DNA of 64,000 nucleotides from Cladorhizidae sp. MBARI D1340-BT2. Its lineage: Eukaryota; Porifera; Demospongiae; Poecilosclerida; Cladorhizidae. The DNA lies in the NCBI GenBank assembly GCA_028752905.1, contig JAQNBH010000003.1, forward strand, positions 32,097,222-32,161,221. Direction: 5' to 3'. Position numbers and translations under genes: made by a program. The first letter of the stretch is position 1. Each line of letters starts with the position of its first letter. The notes beneath the pieces were generated by a model. It saw only the letters and a list, made by a program, of their open reading frames with translations, searched no databases and was not told the origin of the DNA. Positions 12,601 to 21,100 of this stretch are shown piece after piece.

Positions 12601-15600
12601 CTCAACTACTGGTGGGCCTATTAGTCTAGTAATTAGTGGGTCAGTGTTGCAGTGGCTCACTACTGGTGGGCCTATTAGTCTAGTAATTAGTGGGTCAGTG
12701 TTGCAGTAGCTCACTACTGGTGGGCCTATTAGTCTAGTAATTAGTGGGTCAGTGTTGCAGTGGCTCACTACTGGTGGGCCTATTAGTCTAGTAATTAGTG
12801 GGTCAGTGTTGCAGTGGCTCACTACTGGTGGGCCTATTAGTCTAGTAATTAGTGGGTCAGTGTTGCAGTGGCTCACTACTGGTGGGCCTATTAGTCTAGT
12901 AATTAGTGGGTCAGTGTTGCAGTGGCTCACTACTGGTGGGCCTATTAGTCTAGTAATTAGTGGGTCAGTGTTGCAGTGGCTCACTACTGGTGGGCCTATT
13001 AGTCTAGTAATTAGTGGTCAGTGTTGCAGTGGCTCACTACTGGTGGGCCTATTAGTCTAGTAATTAGTGAGTCAGTGTTGCAGTGGCTCACTACAGGTGG
13101 GCCTATTAGTCTAGTAATTAGTGGGTCAGTGTTGCAGTGGCTCACTACTGGTGGGCCTATTAGTCTAGTAATTAGTGGGTCAGTGTTGCAGTGGCTCACT
13201 ACTGGTGGGCCTATTAGTCTAGTAATTAGTGGGTCAGTGTTGCAGTGGCTCACTACTGGTGGGCCTATTAGTCTAGTAATTAGTGGGTCAGTGTATCAGA
13301 TATAACCAGACAACTGCCTCTTCTTTACAATGCTATTAAAAAAAGGGACACCATCTGTAGAGAATGTCACCTCATTAAATACTCTGTGTGAAGCCATGAT
13401 CAGCAGTGAGGTATTTAAAGGTGTGTTTCCTGAAGTTCACCAGTTATACTTAACTCTGCCCACTACTTCTTCCACTTCTGAGAGCTAATTTTCTGCTTAG
13501 AAATGGCTGTACCCCTACCTACACTCTTCAATGCCAGAATGCCACATAAACAACTGCTTATTACTACATACACACAAAGAGTATAGGGATGGCCTTAATT
13601 TAGTTAGCATCAGCAGCACATGCATTTGTAGGAAGACAAGACAAACAAGTATTTTGGAATAACTAATGAGTTTGTGTGTTTACTTTTATACAGGCTGGCC
13701 CTGGGGCTTTGCTGTGGGTATTGTTTAGCTGCTTATAATTATAGATATGGCACTACATATTGTAATGTCAACATTGAGCCCCCCAAATGTTTGGAAGTGC
13801 CTCAGCCGCTGCTGCCTAATCACACACACACACACACACCTACACATAGAGCAACTCCCACATGTGCACACACACACCTACACATAGAGCAACTCCCACA
13901 TGTGCACACACACACACCTACACATAGAGCAACTCCCACATGTGCACACACACACCTACACATAGAGCAACTCCCACATGTGCACACACACACCTACACA
14001 TAGAGCAACTCCCACATGTGCACACACACACCTACACATAGAGCAACTCCCACATGTGCACACACACACACCTACACATAGAGCAACTCCCACATGTGCA
14101 TACACACCTACACATAGAGCAACTCCCACATGTGCACACACACACACCTACACATAGAGCAACTCCCACATGTGCACATACACACCTACACATAGAGCAA
14201 CTCCCACATGTGCACACACACACCTACACATAGAGCAACTCCCACATGTGCACACACACACCTACACACAGAGCAACTCCCACATGTGCACACACACACA
14301 CCTACACATAGAGCAACTCCCACATGTGCACATACACACCTACACATAGAGCAACTCCCACATGTGCACACACACACCTACACATAGAGCAACTCCCACA
14401 TGTGCACACACACACACCTACACATAGAGCAACTCCCACATGTGCACACACACACCTACACATAGAGCAACTCCCACATGTGCACGCACACACCTACACA
14501 TAGAGCAACTCCCACATGTGCACACACACACCTACACATAGAGCAACTCCCACATGTGCACACACACACCTACACATAGAGCAACTCCCACATGTGCACA
14601 CACACACCTACACATAGAGCAACTCCCACATGTGCACACACACACACACACCTACCCTCTCCACACGTGTGATATTGAGACAGGATTCCTTGACCTCCTC
14701 ACACGTGCTTGGTGCAGGGTCACTCCTCACCCAACTCTACTGACCACACCCCCAGCACCTAATGCTGGACCAAATATCATGCACAAAATGTTTGTATTTG
14801 ATGACTTAATGATACACACTTGTAAGAGCTAATTAAAGTCAATCTTCCAAACCTATAATATGTACATGACCACACCCCTATGCCCCCAGCATCATGTTGT
14901 ACAGTCAACAACACACTAATGAATGTACTCTGCACCAATTTACACCAACTATCATAGGAGGGCTGCAAACTGATGAGGCCATCACACGAGTCTTCTCACT
15001 CCATGAAAGGATGAGTATGAGTATATATATAGATGATGAAGGCCTATTTGCTCGGAACATCAGCTCCCTGGCGTGGTACCACAATGGAACTGAACTCACC
15101 TCTGATGATAGAGTGAACATAATCAATAATGGGACATCACTGACCATATCAAATATGACAGCATCTGATGCAGGCAAGTATGAAGTGAAAGTCAACTCAG
15201 TAGGATCTGATCCAGCCATCTGTCAGAGGAATATTCTGCCTCTGTTGGAGAATGATGCCAGGTTTACTCCAGTCACATTTCTCCTGCAGGAGTCTAATCT
15301 TCCCACGTATAATGTGGAGGACATTATCTTACACTATGCTCTTCCAGCATATGAAGGCACTGCTCGTCAAAGCTTTGCTATTAACCACACCTCCATGGTT
15401 GATCTACGTGCAGTGCTAGTTGGAGATGTATCTGATGGCCTATATAAAGATGGTGCATATGTAGGGGACATGTCTGCGTACAGCTTCACTCAGTCATATG
15501 ATAATATATCAACAGTGTCTGTGAGGATGACCTACTACAACACTCATGATATTGCTGGACACTACATACATTATGGTTATGCTCGTGGCATTAATGCAAC

Positions 15601-17951
15601 CACCTGCCCTGATTATGCTGAACTCTTAAGGTTTTATTTTTTCCCACTCTACGCACTCTATTTGAATATGAGTTCCCATGGTAAGTTGATGGTATTGAAT
15701 ATTACTCACTTTAATGAGATTCCGGCCTTGATATTTCCTGCCAGCAACTCTGTGTATGTTATGTATAAGCATGTGCAGAACATGGCCGCACTTGCAGCAG
15801 CTGTGGCACGCGTGCTAGTAGGCGAGACAGAGAATGTGGTAATGAGATTCATAAAGTACACAAGCCACACCCTCCACCCTAATGGAAGCATCCTAGCACA
15901 CGTGCAAAGTTGGTGGCTGCCTATTGCTTCTGAGCCGGCCACCGTGGGGGAGGGTGCTGGTGAGAGTGGAGGGCAGGTCTTCAGTTAAAGCCTTGCGGGC
16001 ACATGCATGATCATCACTGCCTCAGTGGCTGGGGCATGGCACACATCAAGTAAGTTTGGATGGGGATGCTTGTAGACAAGCAGTGCTCACTCACAGCATT
16101 GGCTGCTGGGGCACAGACACTGAGCAAACCACTTTCTTTGCTAACTTTGACTATGTGCATCTCTGCCTCCACATGGAAGCTTTAGAGGGTTGGACATGCT
16201 GCGTGATGCATTTGGAATAAATTGTTCACATTCTTAGCATTCCAGAGCTACATGATGGTATTTCAGAGCTATTTGCATGTATCCATGTTGACCGTCCACA
16301 GCTACGCACCAATAGATATAAGGGTGTGGTTATCTTCGTGATTTAGATTAGTAGCACTTGCACTAAGCAACTGAGTTATTTGGTAGTCGAAGACTCTGTT
16401 CTGCACAAGTTGTTGTCTATTTGCAGAGATAATGCAGAGATAATTATTATTGTTGCATTTGGTGCACTGTTGATTCCTCATCTCGTCTGTCTCTAGTGCC
16501 AACAACTTGTCCCATTGCAAGCAACACACAATGTCCGACAATTGCACCGACAACTTGTCCCCCACAAGGTGAGTACTGTTGCTAAGAGTTGTTAATGCTG
16601 ACATGGTCATGTGATCAGGTACGCTGGTCCCTGATTGAAGTGGGAGTAAGTGTGACACGTCTGGTTGGTATGCATGTATGGCTGGCAACCTTTTTTGGAC
16701 TCCACCAGACCCTCCCATTTCCTATAACTTTCAACTGCATTGCACTTCAGAGCTGACCCTGTACCCGCCATAGATTAGACTTTAAAGCTTCGGGGCATGA
16801 ACCGGCCAGGGGGGAGTGTCCTACAGGCACAAATCCATACCCGTGCTCTTCCCCTGGTTGAGCTACCCCAAGACTGCCCTGGTCCACCATTCCCAGTTCC
16901 TCTGTGTGAGCGTCCATTGAGGACAAAGGAAGACAGGCAGAGAGACAGAGAGAAAGGGCTGAGAGAAGTATTAGATAATGGCTGAAGTTCTAGCATTAAA
17001 CATAGCACATCACTTATGGTGATGGCCTATGAATAATGTTATGCTCACCTATTCCCATTAAGACTGTATCTGACTAATGAGAAATGCAGTCCTCTCCTAT
17101 GAAATACATTATGCATGCATACTCTGTGCATTGTGGTGGGTTGGGAGTGGCCTGGGCTGCAAGTGGCTGTGGGAATATAATGTCGTCCTTTTCCAAAGCC
17201 TTTGCTGCATTGATTGAGTTCTGACATGATCAAACATGTTTCAGTGTGCACAGATGAGGGGCCCTGGACCTCATCTGGACTGGGCACAGTCTTAGTGGGG
17301 CTGGTCTTATTCCTTCTGGGGCTGGGCCTCAGTGTTCTACTTGGAGTGGGGGCACTGGCAGCCTACAGCAGGTGGAGAAGGCACAGTAGCCGGACCAGAC
17401 AAGCTGCACAGCCAACTCCACCAACATCTTCTCGAGGACCCCTACCAACACTTCCTTGGATACAACCCTCGCCACCACCAAGCCCCTCCCAACAACCCTC
17501 ACCGACGACCATCTCTCAACCACTACCGATAACCCCTTCTGAACGACACTTACCGATGCTCCCCTTCCAACAACCAATGCAAGCTCCTGAAATTGAAGAC
17601 TTTACTGATGTGGAAATCTACGAGGACAGCCCTAGCCCTAGCCCTAGCCCTAACCTTAGCCCTACCATTAGCCCTAGCCTCAGCCATAGTCCTAGCCCAT
17701 GCCTCAGCCCTAGCCCTAGCCTCAGCCCTAGCCACAGTCCTAGCCCTAGCCACAGCCCTAGCCACAGCCCTAGCCCTAGCCACAGCCCTAGCCCTAGCCC
17801 TAGCCACGGCCCTAGCCTCAGGCCTAGCCCTAGCCCTAGCCACGGCCCTAGCCTCAGGCCTAGCCCTAGCCCTATCCACAGCCCTAGCCACAGCCCTGCT
17901 ACTCCAGAAGTGCCGCCGCCTCAACCTTTCCACTACGTACTGGAGAATTAA
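6643..17951 (+). CDS. Five-exon immunoglobulin-superfamily transmembrane receptor (whole gene span)
   Basis: Joining 6643-6676, 11737-12045, 14958-15680, 16497-16568 and 17245-17951 gives 1845 nt, an uninterrupted 614-codon frame plus stop. Every intron has GT-AG ends and phase 1. Predicted layout: signal peptide (1 to ~25), Ig domain 1 (~27-114), Ig domain 2 (~115-202), a third Ig-like region (~203-355), Thr/Pro/Cys stalk (356-379), transmembrane helix (~392-419), RWRR stop-transfer (422-425), and a Pro/Ser-rich cytoplasmic tail (426-614). There are about ten N-glycosylation sequons in the ectodomain. It is probably a cell-surface adhesion or recognition receptor of the IgSF. No kinase or phosphatase domain is present, and I do not recognise a named orthologue. 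Introns 1 and 2 are largely minisatellite. The exon model is inferred from splice consensus and frame, so cDNA could shift the exon 3 boundaries. Confidence 0.8.
6661..11694 (+). repeat. 46-bp minisatellite filling intron 1 (roughly 105-115 copies)
   Basis: The unit contains TATGGACATATATACTTGCA, then ATATGTTTGGGTGAGTCTCT, then CCTAGA. The part CTTGCAATATGTTTGGGTGAGT matches the exon 1 end plus donor (6661-6682) at 21 of 22 bases, so the array effectively begins inside exon 1. Variant units are shortened (GATTTGGACATATTTGC; GATATGGATTGC; GATGTGGAC-TATACTTGGG; GTCTCTCTAGATATGG). These variants recur in the same order as higher-order blocks with a ~1905-bp offset. Every unit carries a donor-like GGTGAG and an acceptor-like CTCTCCTAG. 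The array ends about 40 bp before exon 2. Confidence 0.95.
11737..12045 (+). CDS. Exon 2: Ig domain 1 of the receptor
   Basis: Acceptor TTATTTACATTGCAG ends at 11736 and donor GTAAGT starts at 12046. The exon is 309 nt and symmetric phase 1-1. It encodes residues ~12-114: the end of the leader, then a V/I-type Ig fold. B-strand Cys48 lies in VTFFCEV, the core tryptophan is in YNWWHV (62/63), and F-strand Cys95 is in NWFFCSVSV. The usual Asp-x-Gly/Ala-x-Tyr before the second Cys is not evident, so this is a divergent domain. The disulphide pair is intact. Sequons include NVT (43-45) and NGT (100-102). One Ig domain on one phase 1-1 exon is typical of the superfamily. Confidence 0.85.
12046..12379. 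other. Intron 2, unique 5' part
   Basis: AT-rich intronic DNA that starts with the donor GTAAGT. It contains no coding signal that I can support. Confidence 0.6.
12380..12482 (+). repeat. AT-rich ~21-bp tandem repeat, 5 copies, in intron 2
   Basis: The unit is ACACATATATACAGTATATAC with small length changes; the last unit is shortened. It is largely self-complementary (TATATAC/GTATATA), so the stretch could form cruciform or hairpin structures. Confidence 0.85.
12532..13294 (+). repeat. 54-bp minisatellite, about 14 copies, in intron 2
   Basis: The unit reads GTCAGTGTTGCAGTGGCTCA, then CTACTGGTGGGCCTATTAGT, then CTAGTAATTAGTGG. Copies differ by a few single substitutions and one-base gaps. 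The 54-bp period leaves 18-residue repeats open on both strands, which I treat as artefacts. Confidence 0.95.
13295..13820. other. Intron 2, unique middle part
   Basis: Non-repetitive intronic DNA. An acceptor-like TTTTATACAG at 13684-13693 is followed by bases that would read GWPWGFAVGIV and then TAG in the phase the gene needs. I therefore do not call an exon here. Nothing else in this stretch looks coding. Confidence 0.5.
13821..14655 (+). repeat. ~38-40-bp CA-rich minisatellite, about 22 copies, in intron 2
   Basis: The unit is a (CA)n run of variable length followed by CCTACACATAGAGCAACTCC and CACATGTG. Length variation sits in the CA run, which suggests slippage inside a longer unequal-exchange unit. 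Short cysteine-rich frames on the minus strand are period effects. Confidence 0.94.
14656..14957. other. Intron 2, unique 3' part with branch point and acceptor
   Basis: AT-rich DNA. CACACTAATG near 14911-14920 fits a branch point about 38 nt before the acceptor AG at 14956-14957. A stronger-looking pyrimidine acceptor ends at 14889 (CCCCCAG), but it would enter exon 3 in the wrong phase for exon 2. An in-frame stop at 14867 limits how far upstream exon 3 can extend. Confidence 0.5.
14958..15680 (+). CDS. Exon 3: Ig domain 2 and a third Ig-like region
   Basis: The exon is 723 nt, symmetric phase 1-1, with its donor GTAAGT at 15681. It encodes residues 115-355. Ig domain 2 (~115-202) is clear from LAWYHNGTEL (Trp154), SLTISNM and the D-x-G-x-Y turn ASDAGKYEVKV (Asp185, Tyr189). 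Both canonical cysteines are absent: the F-strand position is Val191, and there is no Cys at all in 115-202. The third region (~203-355) keeps a D-x-A-G-x-Y motif (Asp312-Tyr317) but has His at the Cys position. Its only cysteines are Cys203 and Cys331, which may pair with each other. Sequons include NIS, NGT, NMT, NHT, NAT and NMS. The start follows ACTATCATAG; a shift of three bases to 14961 is equally in phase. The frame stays open past the donor to 15987. Confidence 0.8.
15681..15986 (+). other. Open in-frame continuation of exon 3 (possible longer isoform)
   Basis: The exon 3 frame continues without a stop for 102 codons to the TAA at 15986-15988. A second donor, GCTG followed by GTGAGAG at 15960, is also in phase 1 and would give a 1002-nt exon and a 708-residue protein. 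The added sequence (VLNITHFNEIP, later HPNGSILAHV) is not obviously a known domain. A distant resemblance to the C-terminal half of SEA domains is only a guess. It is either extra ectodomain or an intron start that stays open by chance. Confidence 0.35.
15987..16496. other. Intron 3, remaining part
   Basis: Non-coding, non-repetitive. A possible 24-bp phase 1-1 micro-exon (CTCAG acceptor near 16024, CAA followed by GTAAGT near 16050) exists by consensus only and I do not include it. The intron ends with a strong pyrimidine tract and acceptor, TCGTCTGTCTCTAG at 16496. Confidence 0.5.
16497..16568 (+). CDS. Exon 4: Thr/Pro/Cys stalk
   Basis: A 72-nt symmetric phase 1-1 exon between a strong acceptor (CTGTCTCTAG) and a consensus donor (CAAG followed by GTGAGT). 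It encodes 24 residues rich in Thr, Pro and Cys with the motif PTTCP at both ends (357-361, 373-377) and QCPT in the middle. Spaced Cys (360, 368, 376) and Thr/Pro suit an O-glycosylated, possibly disulphide-linked stalk between the Ig domains and the membrane. An exon this short has little homology signal; phase, length and position support it. Confidence 0.72.
16569..17244. other. Intron 4
   Basis: Runs from donor GTGAGT to acceptor CATGTTTCAG. It contains a tRNA-like element on the minus strand (16786-16871). Short open frames on both strands here have no support. Confidence 0.65.
16786..16871 (-). mobile_element. tRNA-derived SINE-like element (partial)
   Basis: Read on the minus strand it shows GGGGTAGCTCAACCAGGGGA followed by AGAGCA, close to a tRNA D-arm and RNA polymerase III A box. 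About 50 bases later comes GGTTCATGCCCC, close to a B box (GGTTCRANNCC). The 86-bp span is near tRNA size, but the anticodon arm has an oversized loop, so it is not a working tRNA. I saw no clear tail or target-site duplication. A decayed SINE or tRNA pseudogene fits best. Confidence 0.45.
17245..17951 (+). CDS. Exon 5: transmembrane helix and Ser/Pro-rich cytoplasmic tail
   Basis: Acceptor CATGTTTCAG ends at 17244; the exon enters in phase 1 and runs to TAA at 17949-17951. Residues 380-391 are a short juxtamembrane piece. Residues 392-419 are a Leu/Gly/Val transmembrane helix (LVGLVLFLLGLGLSVLLGVG), followed by the basic RWRR. The tail is Pro-rich with several PxxP segments (436-490) suited to SH3 or WW partners, then an acidic patch with Tyr505 (FTDVEIYEDS). 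Next is a long Ser-Pro repeat (~508-600) coded by AGCCCT/AGCCAC hexamers, and last PPPQPFHYVLEN with Tyr610. Tyr505 sits in an acidic context like Src-family substrates. Signalling through recruited adaptors is inferred. The repeat frame could have shifted by slippage, but it ends in a normal-looking terminus. Confidence 0.8.
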
Positions 17952-18151
17952 CTTATCAGCCATGGCTGCATAAATATTATAATATGATCAGCTTTGTGCT
18001 AGCAACATTAAGTGTGTGAGGCAGCTAGTTATTGTAGAGTGTGTCTAGTGTGAGTCTACAAGTATTTAATTAATGTTGTCCTAACAAATATATGAATATT
18101 TCAACTTTTAATGTTACCATATATAGACTGTGGTTATTAATTACATGCATG
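17952..18151 (+). other. 3' UTR / gene-to-satellite junction
   Basis: AT-rich non-coding DNA after the stop codon. There is no canonical AATAAA; CATAAA near 17970 and AATATA-type words near 18088 are the only poly(A)-signal-like candidates. Satellite DNA begins about 200 bp after the stop codon, so the transcript end may lie very close to it or inside it. Confidence 0.5.
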
Positions 18152-21100
18152 CACAACACAATGTCCACTCCCACTCTAGATGAGCACACTAGAACACAGA
18201 GACAACCACAAACACAATGTCCACTCCCACTCTAGATGAGCACACTAGAACACAGAGACAACCACAAACACAATGTCCACTCCCACTCTAGATGAGCACA
18301 CTAGAACACAGAGACAACCACAAACACAATGTCCACTCCCACTCTAGATGAGCACACTAGAACACAGAGACAACCACAAACACAATGTCCACTCCCACTC
18401 TAGATGAGCACACTAGAACACAGAGACAACCACAAACACAATGTCAACTCCCACTCTAGATGAGCACACTAGAACACAGAGACAACCACAAACACAATGT
18501 CCACTCCCACTCTAGATGAGCACACTAGAACACAGAGACAACCACAAACACAATGTCCACTCCCACTCTAGATGAGCACAATAGAACACAGAGACAACCA
18601 CAAACACAATGTCCACTCCCACTCTAGATGAGCACACTAGAACACAGAGACAACCACAAACACAATGTCTACTCCCACTCTAGATGAGCACACTAGAACA
18701 CAGAGACAACCACAAACACAATGTCCACTCCCACTCTAGATGAGCACACTAGAACACAGAGACAACCACAAACACAATGTCCACTCCCACTCTAGATGAG
18801 CACACTAGAACACAGAGACAACCACAAACACAATGTCCACTCCCACTCTAGATGAGCACACTAGAACACAGAGACAACCACAAACACAATGTCCACTCCC
18901 ACTCTAGATGAGCACACTAGAACACAGAGACAACCACAAACACAACGTCCACTCCCACTCTAGATGAGCACATTAGAACACAGAGACAACCACAAACACA
19001 ATGTCCACTCACACTCTAGATGAGCACACTAGAACACAGAGACAACCACAAACAAAATGTCCACTCCCACTCTAGATGAGCACACTAGAACACAGAGACA
19101 ACCACAAACACAATGTCCACTCCCACTCTAGATGAGCACACTAGAACACATAGACAACCACAAACACAATGTCCACTCCCACTCTAGATGAGCACACTAG
19201 AACACAGAGACAACCACAAACACAATGTCCACTCCCACTCTAGATGAGCACACTAGAACACAGAGACAACCACAAACACAATGTCCACTCCCACTCTAGA
19301 TGAGCACACTAGAACACAGAGACAACCACAAACACAATGTCCACTCCCACTCTACATGAACACACTAGAACACAGAGACAACCACAAACACAATGTCCAC
19401 TCCCACTCAAGATGAGCACACTAGAACACAGAGACAACCACAAACACAATGTCCACTCCCACTCCAGATGAGCACACTAGAACACAGAGACAGCCACAAA
19501 CACAATGTCCACTCCCACTCTAGATGAGCACACTAGAACACAGAGACAACCACAAACACAATGCCCACTCCCACTCTAGATGAGCACACTAGAACACAGA
19601 GACAACCACAAACACAATGTCCACTCCCACTCTAGATGAGCACACTAGAACACAGATACAACCACAAACACAATGTCCACTCCAACTCTAGATGAGCACA
19701 CTAGAACACAGAGACAACCATAAACACAATGTTCACTCCCACTCTAGATGAGCACACTAGAACACAGAGACAACCACAAACACAATGTCCACTCCCACTC
19801 TAGATGAGCACACTAGAACACAGAGACAACCACAAACACAATGTCCACTCCCACTATAGATGAGCACACTAGAACACAGAGACAACCACAAACACAATGT
19901 CCACTCCCACTCTAGATGAGCACAATAGAACACAGAGACAACCACAAACACAATGTCCACTCCCACTCTAGATGAGCACACTAGAACACAGAGACAACCA
20001 CAAACACAATGTCCACTCCCACTCTAGATGAACACACTAGAACACAGAGACAACCACAAACACAATGTCCACTCCCACTCTAGACGAGCACACTAGAACA
20101 CAGAGACAACCACAAACACAATGTCCACTCCCACTCTAGATGAGCACACTAGAACACAGAGACAACCACAAACATATTGTCCACTCCCACTCTAGATGAG
20201 CACACTAGAACACAGAGACAACCATAAACAAAATGTCCTCTCCCACTCTAGATGAGCACACTAGAACACAGAGACAACCACAAACACAATGTCCACTCCC
20301 ACTCTAGATGAGCACACTAGAACACAGAGACAACCACAAACACAATGTCCACTCCCACTCTAGATGAGCACACTAGAACACAGAGACAACCACAAACACA
20401 ATGTCCACTCCCACTCTAGATGAGCACACTAGAACACAGAGACAACCACAAACACAATGTCCACTCCCACTCTAGATGAGCACACTAGAACACAGAGACA
20501 ACCACAAACACAATGTACACTCCCACTCTAGATGAGCACACTAGAACACAGAGACAGCCACAAACACAATGTCCACTCCCACTCTAGATGAGCACACTAG
20601 AACACAGAGACAACCACAAACACAATGTCCACTCCCACTCTAGATGAGCACACTAGAACACAGAGACAACCACAAACACAATGTCCACTCCCACTCTAGA
20701 TGAGCACAATAGAACACAGAGACAACCACAAACACAATGCCCACTCCCACTCTAGATGAGCATACTAGAACACAGAGACAACCACAAACACAATGTCCAC
20801 TCCCACTCTAGATGAACACCCTAGAACACAGAGACAACCACAAACACAATGTCCACTCCCACTCTAGATGAGCACACTAGAACACAGAGACAGCCACAAA
20901 CACAATGTCCACTCCCACTCTAGATCAGCACACTAGAACACAGAGACAACCACAAACACAATGTCCACTCCCACTCTAGATGAGCACTCTAGAACACAGA
21001 GACAACCACAAACACAATGTCCACTCCCACTTTAGATGAGCACACTAGAACACAGAGACAATCACAAACACAATGTCCACTCCCACTCTAGATGAGCACA

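Noticed and set aside
12586..13305. 18-residue repeat frames on both strands over the 54-bp array
   Set aside because: The array is intronic and the frames are a period artefact.
13694..13800. Possible extra exon after TTTTATACAG
   Set aside because: In the required phase it stops after eleven residues (GWPWGFAVGIV); no in-phase donor gives a useful exon.
13956..14493. Cysteine-rich 63-codon minus-strand frames
   Set aside because: They are translations of the CA-rich 38-40-bp array, repeated with the array period and interrupted by its length changes.
14890..14957. Alternative exon 3 start after CCCCCAG at 14889
   Set aside because: It has the better pyrimidine tract, but it would require a phase 2 upstream intron while exon 2 ends in phase 1; kept only as a possibility if another exon lies between.
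17550..17973. Ala/Arg-rich minus-strand and Leu/Ala-rich plus-strand frames over the Ser-Pro coding repeat
   Set aside because: They are shadows of the hexamer repeat; only the Ser-Pro frame continues from the membrane helix through to a proper terminus.
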